A program made the position numbers and the translations under genes. 64,000 bases of DNA from positions 206,093-270,092 of the forward strand of contig NZ_LIUQ01000002.1 of assembly GCF_001276715.1 (NCBI RefSeq). The letters run 5' to 3'. The notes under the pieces are model-generated. The model ran no database searches, was not told the DNA's origin, and saw only the letters and a program-made list of their open reading frames with translations. The DNA is from Planktothricoides sp. SR001 (GTDB lineage: Bacteria; Cyanobacteriota; Cyanobacteriia; Cyanobacteriales; Laspinemataceae). The first letter of the stretch is position 1. Each line of letters begins with the position of its first letter. Below, in pieces: positions 1 through 7,665 of this stretch.

Positions 1-759
1 GTAACCGCAATTATGGACGGAAATCGAGAAGCAAATCATTTGGCTAATCAAGTTTATACCCGCTTTTTAGAGTCCGCTGGGGCGATGAAATCTGGGGCAA
101 TGATTTTCCGGGAGTCAGCGAATATTTTTGAACGGAGTCAGTTTGCTCATAAATTAGCCAGTTCTATGGAAAGTTTGGTGACGACTCAGCGGGAATTATC
201 GCGGTCTGCGGGGGTGTTGAATCAATCCACTCAATCGATTCAAATGGCGATCGCGGCTTTACAAAGTTCTAATGCGGAAATGGTGCGGTTAAGTGAACAA
301 ATTAATTTAAGCACCAAACAGTCTTCAGAAGTGCTGGGAATGACTCAAGCGAATCAATATTCTCTGGGAGATGTGGTGAACCAACTTCAGCAAGCAAGCC
401 ATATTTTCCACTCCGTAATTAGAACTTTGGATTTACTGCAAAAACGCTTAGACAATCGTTCTGATCGCTTAATTAATGTCCATGCGGAATTGTCAAAATT
501 AATTGAAGTGGTGCAGGATTATACGGAAGATGTCACGGTGAATTTGCAAGCAATTGGCGATCGCCTAGTGGTGGCAATTAATGAAAATAGCACCTTTGCT
601 ACCTCCCAAAAACAAGAAGTCACTACCAAAATTTATCAACTGGGGAGTGATTTAAATATGGTGAAATCCCACCTGGGGGAATTAGTCAAAAATTTAGAAA
701 ATCATCCCCAAACAGATGATAGTGAATCAACTCGGATTAGTTATCCACCAGAAGCTTAG
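1..759 (+). CDS. Coiled-coil protein, probable C-terminal tail of a MotA/ZorA-like channel protein (5' partial)
   Basis: The reading frame is open to the left edge of the window. An ATG lies at 13, but the gene may begin upstream, so the N-terminus is uncertain. The visible 249-253 residues are almost entirely heptad-like helix, rich in Q, N, S, E and L, with no membrane segment or enzyme motif. The gene is 128 bp upstream of, and on the same strand as, a MotB/OmpA-like gene. In ion-driven motor pairs (MotAB, ExbBD, ZorAB) the A subunit precedes the B subunit, and ZorA carries a long cytoplasmic coiled-coil tail. I infer that this is such a tail, with the membrane part lying outside the window. 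Alternatives are a free coiled-coil protein or a chemoreceptor-like fragment. Confidence in a real CDS is high; confidence in function is low. Confidence 0.8.
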   Translation, partial: VTAIMDGNREANHLANQVYTRFLESAGAMKSGAMIFRESANIFERSQFAHKLASSMESLVTTQRELSRSAGVLNQSTQSIQMAIAALQSSNAEMVRLSEQINLSTKQSSEVLGMTQANQYSLGDVVNQLQQASHIFHSVIRTLDLLQKRLDNRSDRLINVHAELSKLIEVVQDYTEDVTVNLQAIGDRLVVAINENSTFATSQKQEVTTKIYQLGSDLNMVKSHLGELVKNLENHPQTDDSESTRISYPPEA

Positions 760-781
760 TATGGAATTGTAAGCATTCATA

Positions 782-803
782 GGGGCGAAAAGTATTTCGC
801 CCC
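782..803. repeat. Hairpin, 9-bp stem, 4-nt loop
   Basis: GGGGCGAAA at 782-790 pairs with TTTCGCCCC at 795-803. It lies between the coiled-coil and MotB-like genes. No clean T-run follows, so it could be an attenuator or simply one of the GGGGCGAA repeats that recur in the window (14.8, 34.5 and 49.6 kb). Confidence 0.6.
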
Positions 804-868
804 ACCGAACCGATCTTTTTTCAACCAAGAAGATTTGGTGAATTAGAATAGTAGAATAGAGGGAAATG

Positions 869-900
869 ATTATGAGTTTGCGATATTATGAGTTTGCGAT
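869..900 (+). repeat. Perfect 16-bp tandem duplication over a start codon
   Basis: ATTATGAGTTTGCGAT occurs twice back to back (869-884 and 885-900). Each copy carries an ATG, at 872 and 888. The purine-rich ribosome-binding site (GAGGG near 859-863) is well spaced for the first ATG. That ATG is out of frame and gives a peptide of about 19 codons; the long frame must use the second ATG, because a stop lies in frame at 873. Confidence 0.85.
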
Positions 901-1772
901 CGCGTCGTCAAGAAGCCTTAGAAGATTTTGATGTTTGGCCAGCCTTTACGGACTTAATGTCAAATTCTTTTATGATTTTGAGCTTTATTCTGTTGCTGGC
1001 AATTATTAAACCCCTGGTTTCAATTAATAGTCTGCGAGCCACAGAAGAACAATTAAGAAGTGAAAACCGGCAACTGCAACAACAAATAGAAAATGCCCGG
1101 GCAGAAGTAGCCAGGAATCAGGCTCAAATTCGTTTTTTTAACAATGAAATTCGCCAACTTGAAGCCAGTGTCACTCAGCAACGACAACGGGCTGAAAATG
1201 CCGAAAGACAAGTGAGGAATTTTGCCGATCAAGCCCGAACATTACAAACCCAGTTAGACGAAGAAACCCAGCGACCCAAAGCCCCGCCGATTATCGTGAT
1301 TCAAGAAACTGGTTCTTATCAATTTCAGTCCGGTAGTGCGGCATTACCTGAGCCATTAACCCGCTATATTCGGCAACAGTTAGTCCCCCAAATTGAGACT
1401 AATGCCGCACAATATCAAATTGATGTGGTGGAGATTATTGGTCATACCGATGGTCAGGTGAATCAAGGGGGAGTGAGTAATTTAGATCAAGTGCTAGAAA
1501 ATGTGGCCAAGGGGAATAACTCTTTAAATCAGTTATCTCCCGGTTCTAATGCGGATTTAGGTTTAATGAGAGCCTTAGCCGTGGTGAAAATTTTACAGGA
1601 AATTCAACAAAAAGAAGGGCGGCTAAAAGGGTTACAGTTTCGTCCATATTCGGCGGCGCAATTAGTTACTCCTAGCGGCGATTTCGCCGAAACGAATCGC
1701 AATCCTGATGGAAAACGGCGGCGAATTGAAATTAGATTTACCCGCTTGGGTCAGGTGACAAATGTGGAGTAA
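888..1772 (+). CDS. MotB/OmpA-like inner-membrane stator protein (ZorB-like candidate)
   Basis: The protein has 294 residues. The N-terminus carries the MotB-type pattern W-P-x-F-x-D-L-M ahead of a single membrane helix (about residues 24-44), so an acidic residue sits at the mouth of the helix as in proton or sodium stators. A coiled coil follows (about 50-130). A C-terminal OmpA-like peptidoglycan-binding domain has GHTDG and NP-x-GKRRRIEIRF. It follows the coiled-coil gene directly on the same strand. Known family role: the B subunit of ion-driven motors, anchoring to peptidoglycan. Assignment to a Zorya-type defence motor rather than another MotAB/ExbBD-like complex is inference. Start 888 is forced by an upstream in-frame stop; the start region is duplicated (see 869-900). 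Confidence 0.85.
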   Translation: MSLRSRRQEALEDFDVWPAFTDLMSNSFMILSFILLLAIIKPLVSINSLRATEEQLRSENRQLQQQIENARAEVARNQAQIRFFNNEIRQLEASVTQQRQRAENAERQVRNFADQARTLQTQLDEETQRPKAPPIIVIQETGSYQFQSGSAALPEPLTRYIRQQLVPQIETNAAQYQIDVVEIIGHTDGQVNQGGVSNLDQVLENVAKGNNSLNQLSPGSNADLGLMRALAVVKILQEIQQKEGRLKGLQFRPYSAAQLVTPSGDFAETNRNPDGKRRRIEIRFTRLGQVTNVE

Positions 1773-1840
1773 AACAATTAGAAGTGGTGGCTAAAAAAAT
1801 GGGCGATCGCTCCCATATGATTTAATCTGATCTAATCTAA

Positions 1841-1890
1841 CAATGCCTTCGCCATTTTCATGCATTGCCTTGAAAATGGCGAAGGTATTG
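1841..1890. repeat. Long inverted repeat between transcription units
   Basis: Positions 1846-1860 pair perfectly with 1871-1885 (15 bp, 10-nt loop), and the stem extends with one mismatch to 1841/1890. It lies downstream of the MotB-like gene and could terminate it, although no T-run is obvious. It is the main structure in the 377-bp gap before the patatin gene. Confidence 0.7.
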
Positions 1891-2010
1891 ATCTAAGTTA
1901 AAGCATATTTCAAAAATCCCACCCAGACCCGATCGCCCTCCAGATAGAGCCGATCGCCCAGTCCTGGCAAGTAATCGCCCGTTACTTGGGCGATCGCACC
2001 CCCTATTCCC

Positions 2011-2054
2011 TAAATTTAGCCTGCCTGAATTTAGCCTGCCTGAATTTAGCCTGA
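2011..2054. repeat. 15-bp tandem repeat, about 3 copies
   Basis: The unit TGAATTTAGCCTGCC is repeated at 2011, 2026 and 2041; the first copy has one substitution and the last is truncated. It lies in the leader region of the patatin gene. GATCGCC motifs cluster at 1930-2000. No gene is supported here. Confidence 0.75.
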
Positions 2055-2149
2055 TTGATGATTTTGATGGCAAAATCGCAGTACAACTAAACTAAGTGCA
2101 ATCAAAAATCTAACACTTCATGCAACAGTAAACCAGGAGGGCAATCAAA

Positions 2150-3370
2150 GTGTCACTTAGAATTTTAAGTTTAGATGGTGGGGGAATTCGGGGGGTTTTA
2201 GCCGCCCAAATGCTGTTGAGCCTAGAAAAACGCTTAGGGAAACCACTGAACCAATATTTTGATTTAATCAGCGGCACTTCTACCGGGTCAATGTTAGCTG
2301 CCGCCATTGCTATGGAAATTCCGGCGGAAAATATTGTTGATTTCTACCGACAAAAAGGCAAAATCGTCTTTCCTTATACGGATGGTTTAGATGTCAAGCG
2401 ACTACCCGTGATGCTGGAATATGGATTTTTAGGGCCGAAATTTTCTAATCGCGGCTTGAAAACTGTCCTCCAAGATCTCTTCGGAGACAAAAAACTCGCA
2501 GATGTAAGTAAATGCAAGTTGTTGATTACCAGTTATGACACCTTGGAACGAGAACCGATTATATTTAAAAGTTGGGACTCTAAATTTGCTCAAACACCAT
2601 TGTGGGAGGCTTGCATTTGTTCGGCTTCAGCCCCCACTTTTTTCCCGGCTCATAAATTAGAGCGAGAATATCATGGGACAGTGGTCAGCGCCACAGAAAC
2701 CACAATTATTCTCGATCAAATGGCCGCAACCGATCATAATGATTACCGAAATATGGAGATGACGATTACCAACGGCAAAGGCAAGAATCAGCGACGGATG
2801 ATTAAGCAATATAACGGGGAAAAACGAGAGGCAATTGTTAATGAACCTTGGCAAGAAATTCCCGATCGCACTTCGACTTATCAATTATACAAACAATACT
2901 GTGCGATCGATGGCGGTTTAGCGGCTAATAATCCCACCGCTTGCGGAGTGGCTGCCGGAATTCGACTCGGTTATAGCCTCAATAATTTGCACGTTCTGTC
3001 TATTGGCACAGGGGATCCGACCCGAAAAATTCCTTGGGAAGCGGCGAGAAAATGGGGAGCATTTCAATGGATTAAAGGTGGTTTAGTGATCAAGGTAATG
3101 ACCGATGCTCCCTCGGATATTTACGATTATATTACAGAGCAAATTATTGGGGATAATTCTCGTTATATTCGCCTACAATTTCCCTTAGATCGACAATTAA
3201 CCGCTAAAAGATTAAGCGATGATATGGATGACGCCAGTGAGGAAAATATTAACAATTTAATTGAAGCGGCAGATGTTTATATCAATCTGCCAGAAAATCA
3301 GAAAATTTTAAAGCAGTTTTTTGCCCAGTTCGAGCCGGATTTGGGGGAGTTTTCTGGCACCCAAACCTGA
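2150..3370 (+). CDS. Patatin-like phospholipase with an inserted extra module
   Basis: The protein has 406 residues. The start is GTG at 2150 with AGGAGG at 2135-2140. The patatin core is clear: oxyanion-hole motif DGGGIRG (residues 9-15), nucleophile elbow GTSTG (Ser44) and catalytic Asp254 in DGG followed by ANNPT. Family role: lipid acyl hydrolase; in bacteria, CapV-type members are membrane-attacking effectors of antiphage systems. Oddity: about 75 residues (roughly 172-248) sit between APTFFPAHKL and the catalytic DGG, where patatins usually have a short loop. This stretch (TTIILD, TNGKG, PDRTSTYQL) resembles a beta-module I remember from phage structural proteins. No cyclase gene is adjacent. 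A housekeeping lipase is the alternative. Confidence 0.9.
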   Translation: MSLRILSLDGGGIRGVLAAQMLLSLEKRLGKPLNQYFDLISGTSTGSMLAAAIAMEIPAENIVDFYRQKGKIVFPYTDGLDVKRLPVMLEYGFLGPKFSNRGLKTVLQDLFGDKKLADVSKCKLLITSYDTLEREPIIFKSWDSKFAQTPLWEACICSASAPTFFPAHKLEREYHGTVVSATETTIILDQMAATDHNDYRNMEMTITNGKGKNQRRMIKQYNGEKREAIVNEPWQEIPDRTSTYQLYKQYCAIDGGLAANNPTACGVAAGIRLGYSLNNLHVLSIGTGDPTRKIPWEAARKWGAFQWIKGGLVIKVMTDAPSDIYDYITEQIIGDNSRYIRLQFPLDRQLTAKRLSDDMDDASEENINNLIEAADVYINLPENQKILKQFFAQFEPDLGEFSGTQT

Positions 3371-3713
3371 TAACAATGATTAAAAAAAGCTAAAAAAATC
3401 AAAAAGAATAACAACCAGGAATGAGTCAAGGCGATCGGGCTTTCTCATTCTTGGCCACTCAAGGATAAGTAACTATTCCGATCAATTTGATAGAATTGAA
3501 TTGCCGTCAATATTTTATGAAAATTTTCGGTAAATTTTTTACGGCAAAAATTACAGCTTACAGTTATATTTACCGAGCTAGGTAAAGAATCAAGAGTATC
3601 TAAATAAAAGTTTACTATAATTCTCGGAATATCTTGGCATAATTGAGATATCAACCATAAAAACTGTGTTTTAGTTTTTTATCGTTAATTAAATCTGATT
3701 GATGGAGATAATC
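3371..3713. other. Intergenic region, nothing recognised
   Basis: This is an AT-rich gap of about 340 bp between the patatin gene and the kinase relic. I see no convincing gene, RNA or strong hairpin. A 69-codon minus-strand frame here has no recognisable features. Confidence 0.5.
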
Positions 3714-5604
3714 ATGCTGAACTTATCTGGCTATCAGGAGACAAAACTTCTCTACAGTGGAAACCGTACCCTAGTCTATCGAGCGATTCAAGTCCAGACT
3801 CTCCAAGCTGTTATTATCAAAGTGTTGCGAAACTCCCACCCCAACTTTAATGAGTTGGTTCCTTTCCGCAATCAATAAGTTGTTCCAAGCAGGCGATCGC
3901 TATGTAGGGGTGAAGCATTACGAGAGTCAATCTTTCATTAGCACCGATGAATCAATTGCTGGAATGCGCGGGCCACTACATGGCCGTAAAATATTGCTTT
4001 TTGCACGATCGCATTCAGCAAGCGGCTTATTCCCTAATTCCCGAAAATTTGAAACAAAGCACCCATCTAAAAATTGGCCAACAATTACCTCGATAAACTG
4101 GCCGAATCAGATCCACAAAAACGAATTTTTGAACAGGTCAAACAGTTAAATTACGGCCAACATTTAATTACAGAACCGCAGCAAAAAATTCACCTAGCCA
4201 AACTCAACTGCCGGAGAAAAAGCCAAAAATGCCACGGCTTATCAAGCAGCGGCAATCTATTTAGGGGTGGGAATGCAATTACTAGGCAATCATGGGATTT
4301 TGAGTATATTTTAACCAAAAATATTTATACCTTAGCCACGGAGGTAGCTTATCTCAATGGAGATTTTGCCGATATAGAAATCTTGGCTCGGTTAATGTTA
4401 CGCCACGGCAAAAACTGGATCAAATTCCCGTTTATGAAACTCTCATTGTTGCCCATATTGTGCAAAAAAAACAACTTTTAGCGGTGAAAACAGCTTTATC
4501 AGTGTTGCAAAAGTTAGGGATTTCACTGCCGGAACAACCGACCACCGCAGACTTTACTCAAGAACCCAAAGCAGTTAATCAAAATTTACAAGGTTGCCCC
4601 ATTGAAAATTTGGTCAATCTGCCTTTAATCAGCGATCGCAACATGGCTGCGAAAATGCGAATTTTGGCCAGCATTTTTTCCGCATTTACTCCCGTTAATT
4701 GCCTTTAAAATAGTCAAATCTATTCAATATGGAAATGCCCCAGATTCGGCGTTTGGTTATAGTCTTCATGGCTTAATTATTTATGGAGTTTTAGGCGACA
4801 TTGAATCAGGATATGCTTATGGTCAAGTAGCCCTGTCTTTACTAGAACGGGGTCAAGCCAAGGGTTATCAGGCTTCCGAGAAATTTTTGCCACATTTATT
4901 CAACATTGGCAAGAACCTTTACACGCCACCTTGCCCCTATTAATGCAAAGCTATCAAGATGGATTAGAAGAAGGAGATTTAGAATTTTCCGGCTATTCTC
5001 TCTCCAATTATGCCTATCATTCTCTATGGTTAGGCAAAAATCTGAAAGATTTATCCCAAGAAATAGCCAATCATAACCAAGCTTTAGCAAAAATCAACCA
5101 AAATGTTGCCCAAACTCACCACAAAATTCACTGGCAAACTCTGCTGAATTTACTCGGAGAAGCCGAAAATCCGCAAATTCTGGTTGGCCGAGTTTATGAT
5201 ACCACGGCAATGGTTGGCATGAAGAAAAAAGTGATTTGACCGGACTGGCTTTTTTATTCCTTTGCCAGATGTTTCTCTGTTATCTCTTTGAAGATATGCC
5301 AACCGTTGCCCAGCACTTAGCAACCGTGAATCAATATTTGGGGGCATTAATTGGTTCTAGTTGTATTGGGGTTTTTCATTTTTATGATTCTTTGGTGCAA
5401 TTAGCCAATTTTGATGGGGAATTAACCGCTACAGCTAATGAAATTTTAGACCGAGTGAACGCCCATCAAGAAGAAATCGCGAAATGGGCTAACTCTGCCC
5501 CAATGAATTATCAGCATAAGTTTGATTTGGTAGCCGAAGAAAAATATCGGCTGTTGGGAGAAATCCTCAAGTCGATTCAGAAAATTCTCAATAAAAATTT
5601 ATAG
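3714..5604 (+). pseudogene. Decayed giant AAA/serine-threonine kinase-histidine kinase signalling gene
   Basis: Reading starts at ATG 3714 with a 54-codon piece (MLNLSGYQETKLLYSG..., then VVIKVLR-like VIIKVLRNSHPNFNEL). This is the typical N-terminus of the very large cyanobacterial proteins combining protein kinase, AAA ATPase, GAF and histidine kinase. A stop at 3876 coincides with loss of the kinase and most of the ATPase. Afterwards, fragments of the TPR-like middle region appear in alternating frames: near 3870-4150, 4074-4481, 4460-4708, about 4700-4930, 4931-5239 and 5236-5604 (for example IYTLATEVAYLNGDFADIE and HYDSL/FHFYDSLVQLANFDG). The GAF and histidine-kinase parts are missing downstream. 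At least five frameshifts plus a large internal deletion make it non-functional. An intact paralogue probably exists elsewhere. Confidence 0.85.
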
Positions 5605-5772
5605 TCATTTCAATTGTGCTTGAGACAATTGAAATGACTATAATAGACAAGAAGGCAAAATTCGTTCAAAGCCCCCCGAAAATCCGCCATCGGTTGGGAG
5701 GTTCGATCTGTTATGCAAGCAAGAGGTCTAATAACTGGGCGATCGAATGAGTTGACAATTTTCTGGGTTAAA

Positions 5773-7449
5773 CTATTTTAAATTAGCCAAATTTTGCTGA
5801 AACCTAGCCAATAAATTAGCTAAAAATTCTATTTCATACTGAGCCATCATCATCTCTTTTGATGGTTCAGGATTTTGGATGACAATCATCTGTCCTACTT
5901 TGATTTCATAGTCTTTTAAAGTAGCGAATGCTTGCTCGCTAAATCGAGTTAAATAGTCTTGGGCGGCATGGTTGTAAGCTTGAATTAGTTGAGCTTGATA
6001 AGCTTCATTAGATAGGTTTGATTTTGGGGAATTTGACGGTGATTTAGTTAAAATATAGGTAGCACCACCGGCAACCGCTGCCCCCACTGGGCCGCCCAAT
6101 AACCAACCTAATCCAGTGGCGATCGCTGTTGGTAAACTACTCCGAGATTTTTGTCCTGATGGTTTGATAGAATCAGGAGGGGCAGGTAATAAAACCTGGG
6201 GCGGTTCGGGAAAAGAAATGTCAATTTCCCCCGGATGATTGATGGGAAAAAATTCACTGGCTTTCTTCACCCATTCCATAATTCCGGTTTGATATTTGCC
6301 AATTTCTGCTTGAAATTGTTCGGTTCGCCAAGTGTCAAATTTAGTGGTTTCTAAAGCTTTGGCTAGGTCGTTTTGATAGCGGTCTAATAATTTGGGTAAA
6401 TATAGCCAACTTTGAAAATCCGATAAGGCAGAGTCGATTCCTTGTTTAATCAGTTTTTCGGCTTTTTGTTGAATGGCAATTTTTTGCTGTTGTTTTTCTT
6501 GGGCAGTTGCTAATGATTGTAATGCCTGGGATTTTTTTGCTTCTAATACTTGGCAAATTTGCTGCGCGATCGCCTCTATTCTAGATAAGGGTACAGTGTT
6601 TTTTTCTTGTTGGGCAGTAACAATCATTTGTAGGGCTGATTCAAACATAGATAAGCCACTGGTTTGCGCCGCAGCCACATCACCTTTGAGTTTAGCACGC
6701 AATGCGGGCAAGGCATCAACCCGATATAAATTACTCACTCCATCCGGCAAATCTGCCCGAAAACTTTCTGCCACAAACCGCATCCGGTTAGATACTTCTT
6801 TTTGCTCTTCGGGTTCTAGTAAATTGAGAAAATTAACCACAAATACTACCGTGTTAATCCCCCGATCTAATAGCCAATCTCGGAGATTTTCTCGTTCTCC
6901 CAAGGTCATCAGTTTCCGACAATCTAAAAGCTGAATAATTAAATCTGCCCCTAAGAGGCGATCGCGCACTAAATTATCTTGGGCTTCCTGGTCATTAGTG
7001 CCTGGTAAATCCAGAAATTCTACCCCAGTTTTCAAGAACGGATGGGGACAATAGACTTCTACGGATGCCACATCATCGCGCATTCTTCTGGCATCAGAAA
7101 GAATGGCATAATCCTGGAGAATTTTAGTCCCCGGTTCGCGAATTTCTTGGCCATTAGTTAAAGTAATTTTAGTGGATAACTCTTGACCGTATTTTACCAG
7201 AATCGCCGCCCCAGTGGTGGGAATTAAATCAATGGGCAGAGTCTTTTCTCCCAGTAACGCATTCAGTAGGGTAGATTTGCCATAATTAAATGGCCCAAAC
7301 ACCGCAATTCTAAAAGCGGGATTTTCCAGAAACTCACCAAGGGCGATCGCATCTTTTCGCAGTTGGGCATATTGCTGCTTATCTAATAGACCAATGGCCG
7401 ATTGCAGGGTATGAATAAAATCCTGATTAATTTGCTGCTGTTTGATCAT
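5773..7449 (-). CDS. Dynamin-like GTPase
   Basis: The protein has 558 residues. The N-terminal large-GTPase domain has P-loop GPFNYGKST (52-60), a switch I threonine near TTGA (78-81), G3 DLPGTND (147-153) and a G4-position VVNFLN in place of the usual T/NKxD, so base recognition is atypical. Long helices follow. A glycine-rich hydrophobic segment at roughly 440-470 (GLGWLLGGPVGAAVAGGA) could insert in membranes like a dynamin paddle. Role by family: nucleotide-driven membrane remodelling. It is downstream of, and on the same strand as, a BDLP gene 217 bp away, so the two may be co-expressed. Bacterial dynamins are often found in pairs; its exact subfamily is not certain. Confidence 0.88.
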   Translation of the reverse strand: MIKQQQINQDFIHTLQSAIGLLDKQQYAQLRKDAIALGEFLENPAFRIAVFGPFNYGKSTLLNALLGEKTLPIDLIPTTGAAILVKYGQELSTKITLTNGQEIREPGTKILQDYAILSDARRMRDDVASVEVYCPHPFLKTGVEFLDLPGTNDQEAQDNLVRDRLLGADLIIQLLDCRKLMTLGERENLRDWLLDRGINTVVFVVNFLNLLEPEEQKEVSNRMRFVAESFRADLPDGVSNLYRVDALPALRAKLKGDVAAAQTSGLSMFESALQMIVTAQQEKNTVPLSRIEAIAQQICQVLEAKKSQALQSLATAQEKQQQKIAIQQKAEKLIKQGIDSALSDFQSWLYLPKLLDRYQNDLAKALETTKFDTWRTEQFQAEIGKYQTGIMEWVKKASEFFPINHPGEIDISFPEPPQVLLPAPPDSIKPSGQKSRSSLPTAIATGLGWLLGGPVGAAVAGGATYILTKSPSNSPKSNLSNEAYQAQLIQAYNHAAQDYLTRFSEQAFATLKDYEIKVGQMIVIQNPEPSKEMMMAQYEIEFLANLLARFQQNLANLK

Positions 7450-7495
7450 AATTATTCAATTCAATATCCAAATTATCAAAAATATAATTTTTTCT

Positions 7496-7647
7496 TAGGG
7501 TGCGTTAGGCGGTCAAAAGGTTTCATATTGATTAACCTATATTACGATCCGCCGTAACGCACCGATTACAAACCTTTCGTAGGGTGCGTTAGGCGGTCAA
7601 AAGGCTTGATATTTATTACCCTATATTACGATCCGCCGTAACGCACC
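7496..7647. repeat. Two copies of a palindromic element with GGTGCGTTA ends
   Basis: Copies lie at 7496-7562 and 7580-7647, each about 67 bp, beginning TAGGGTGCGTTAGGCGG and ending CCGCCGTAACGCACC, so the ends form imperfect inverted repeats. A third, diverged copy is at 10044-10110. They fill the space between the two dynamin genes. Confidence 0.85.
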
Positions 7648-7665
7648 AAATAGTCTATTCAAATA

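Noticed and set aside
1858-2073. 71-codon minus-strand frame with RLNSG repeats
   Set aside because: It is produced by the 15-bp tandem repeat and inverted repeat in the patatin leader.
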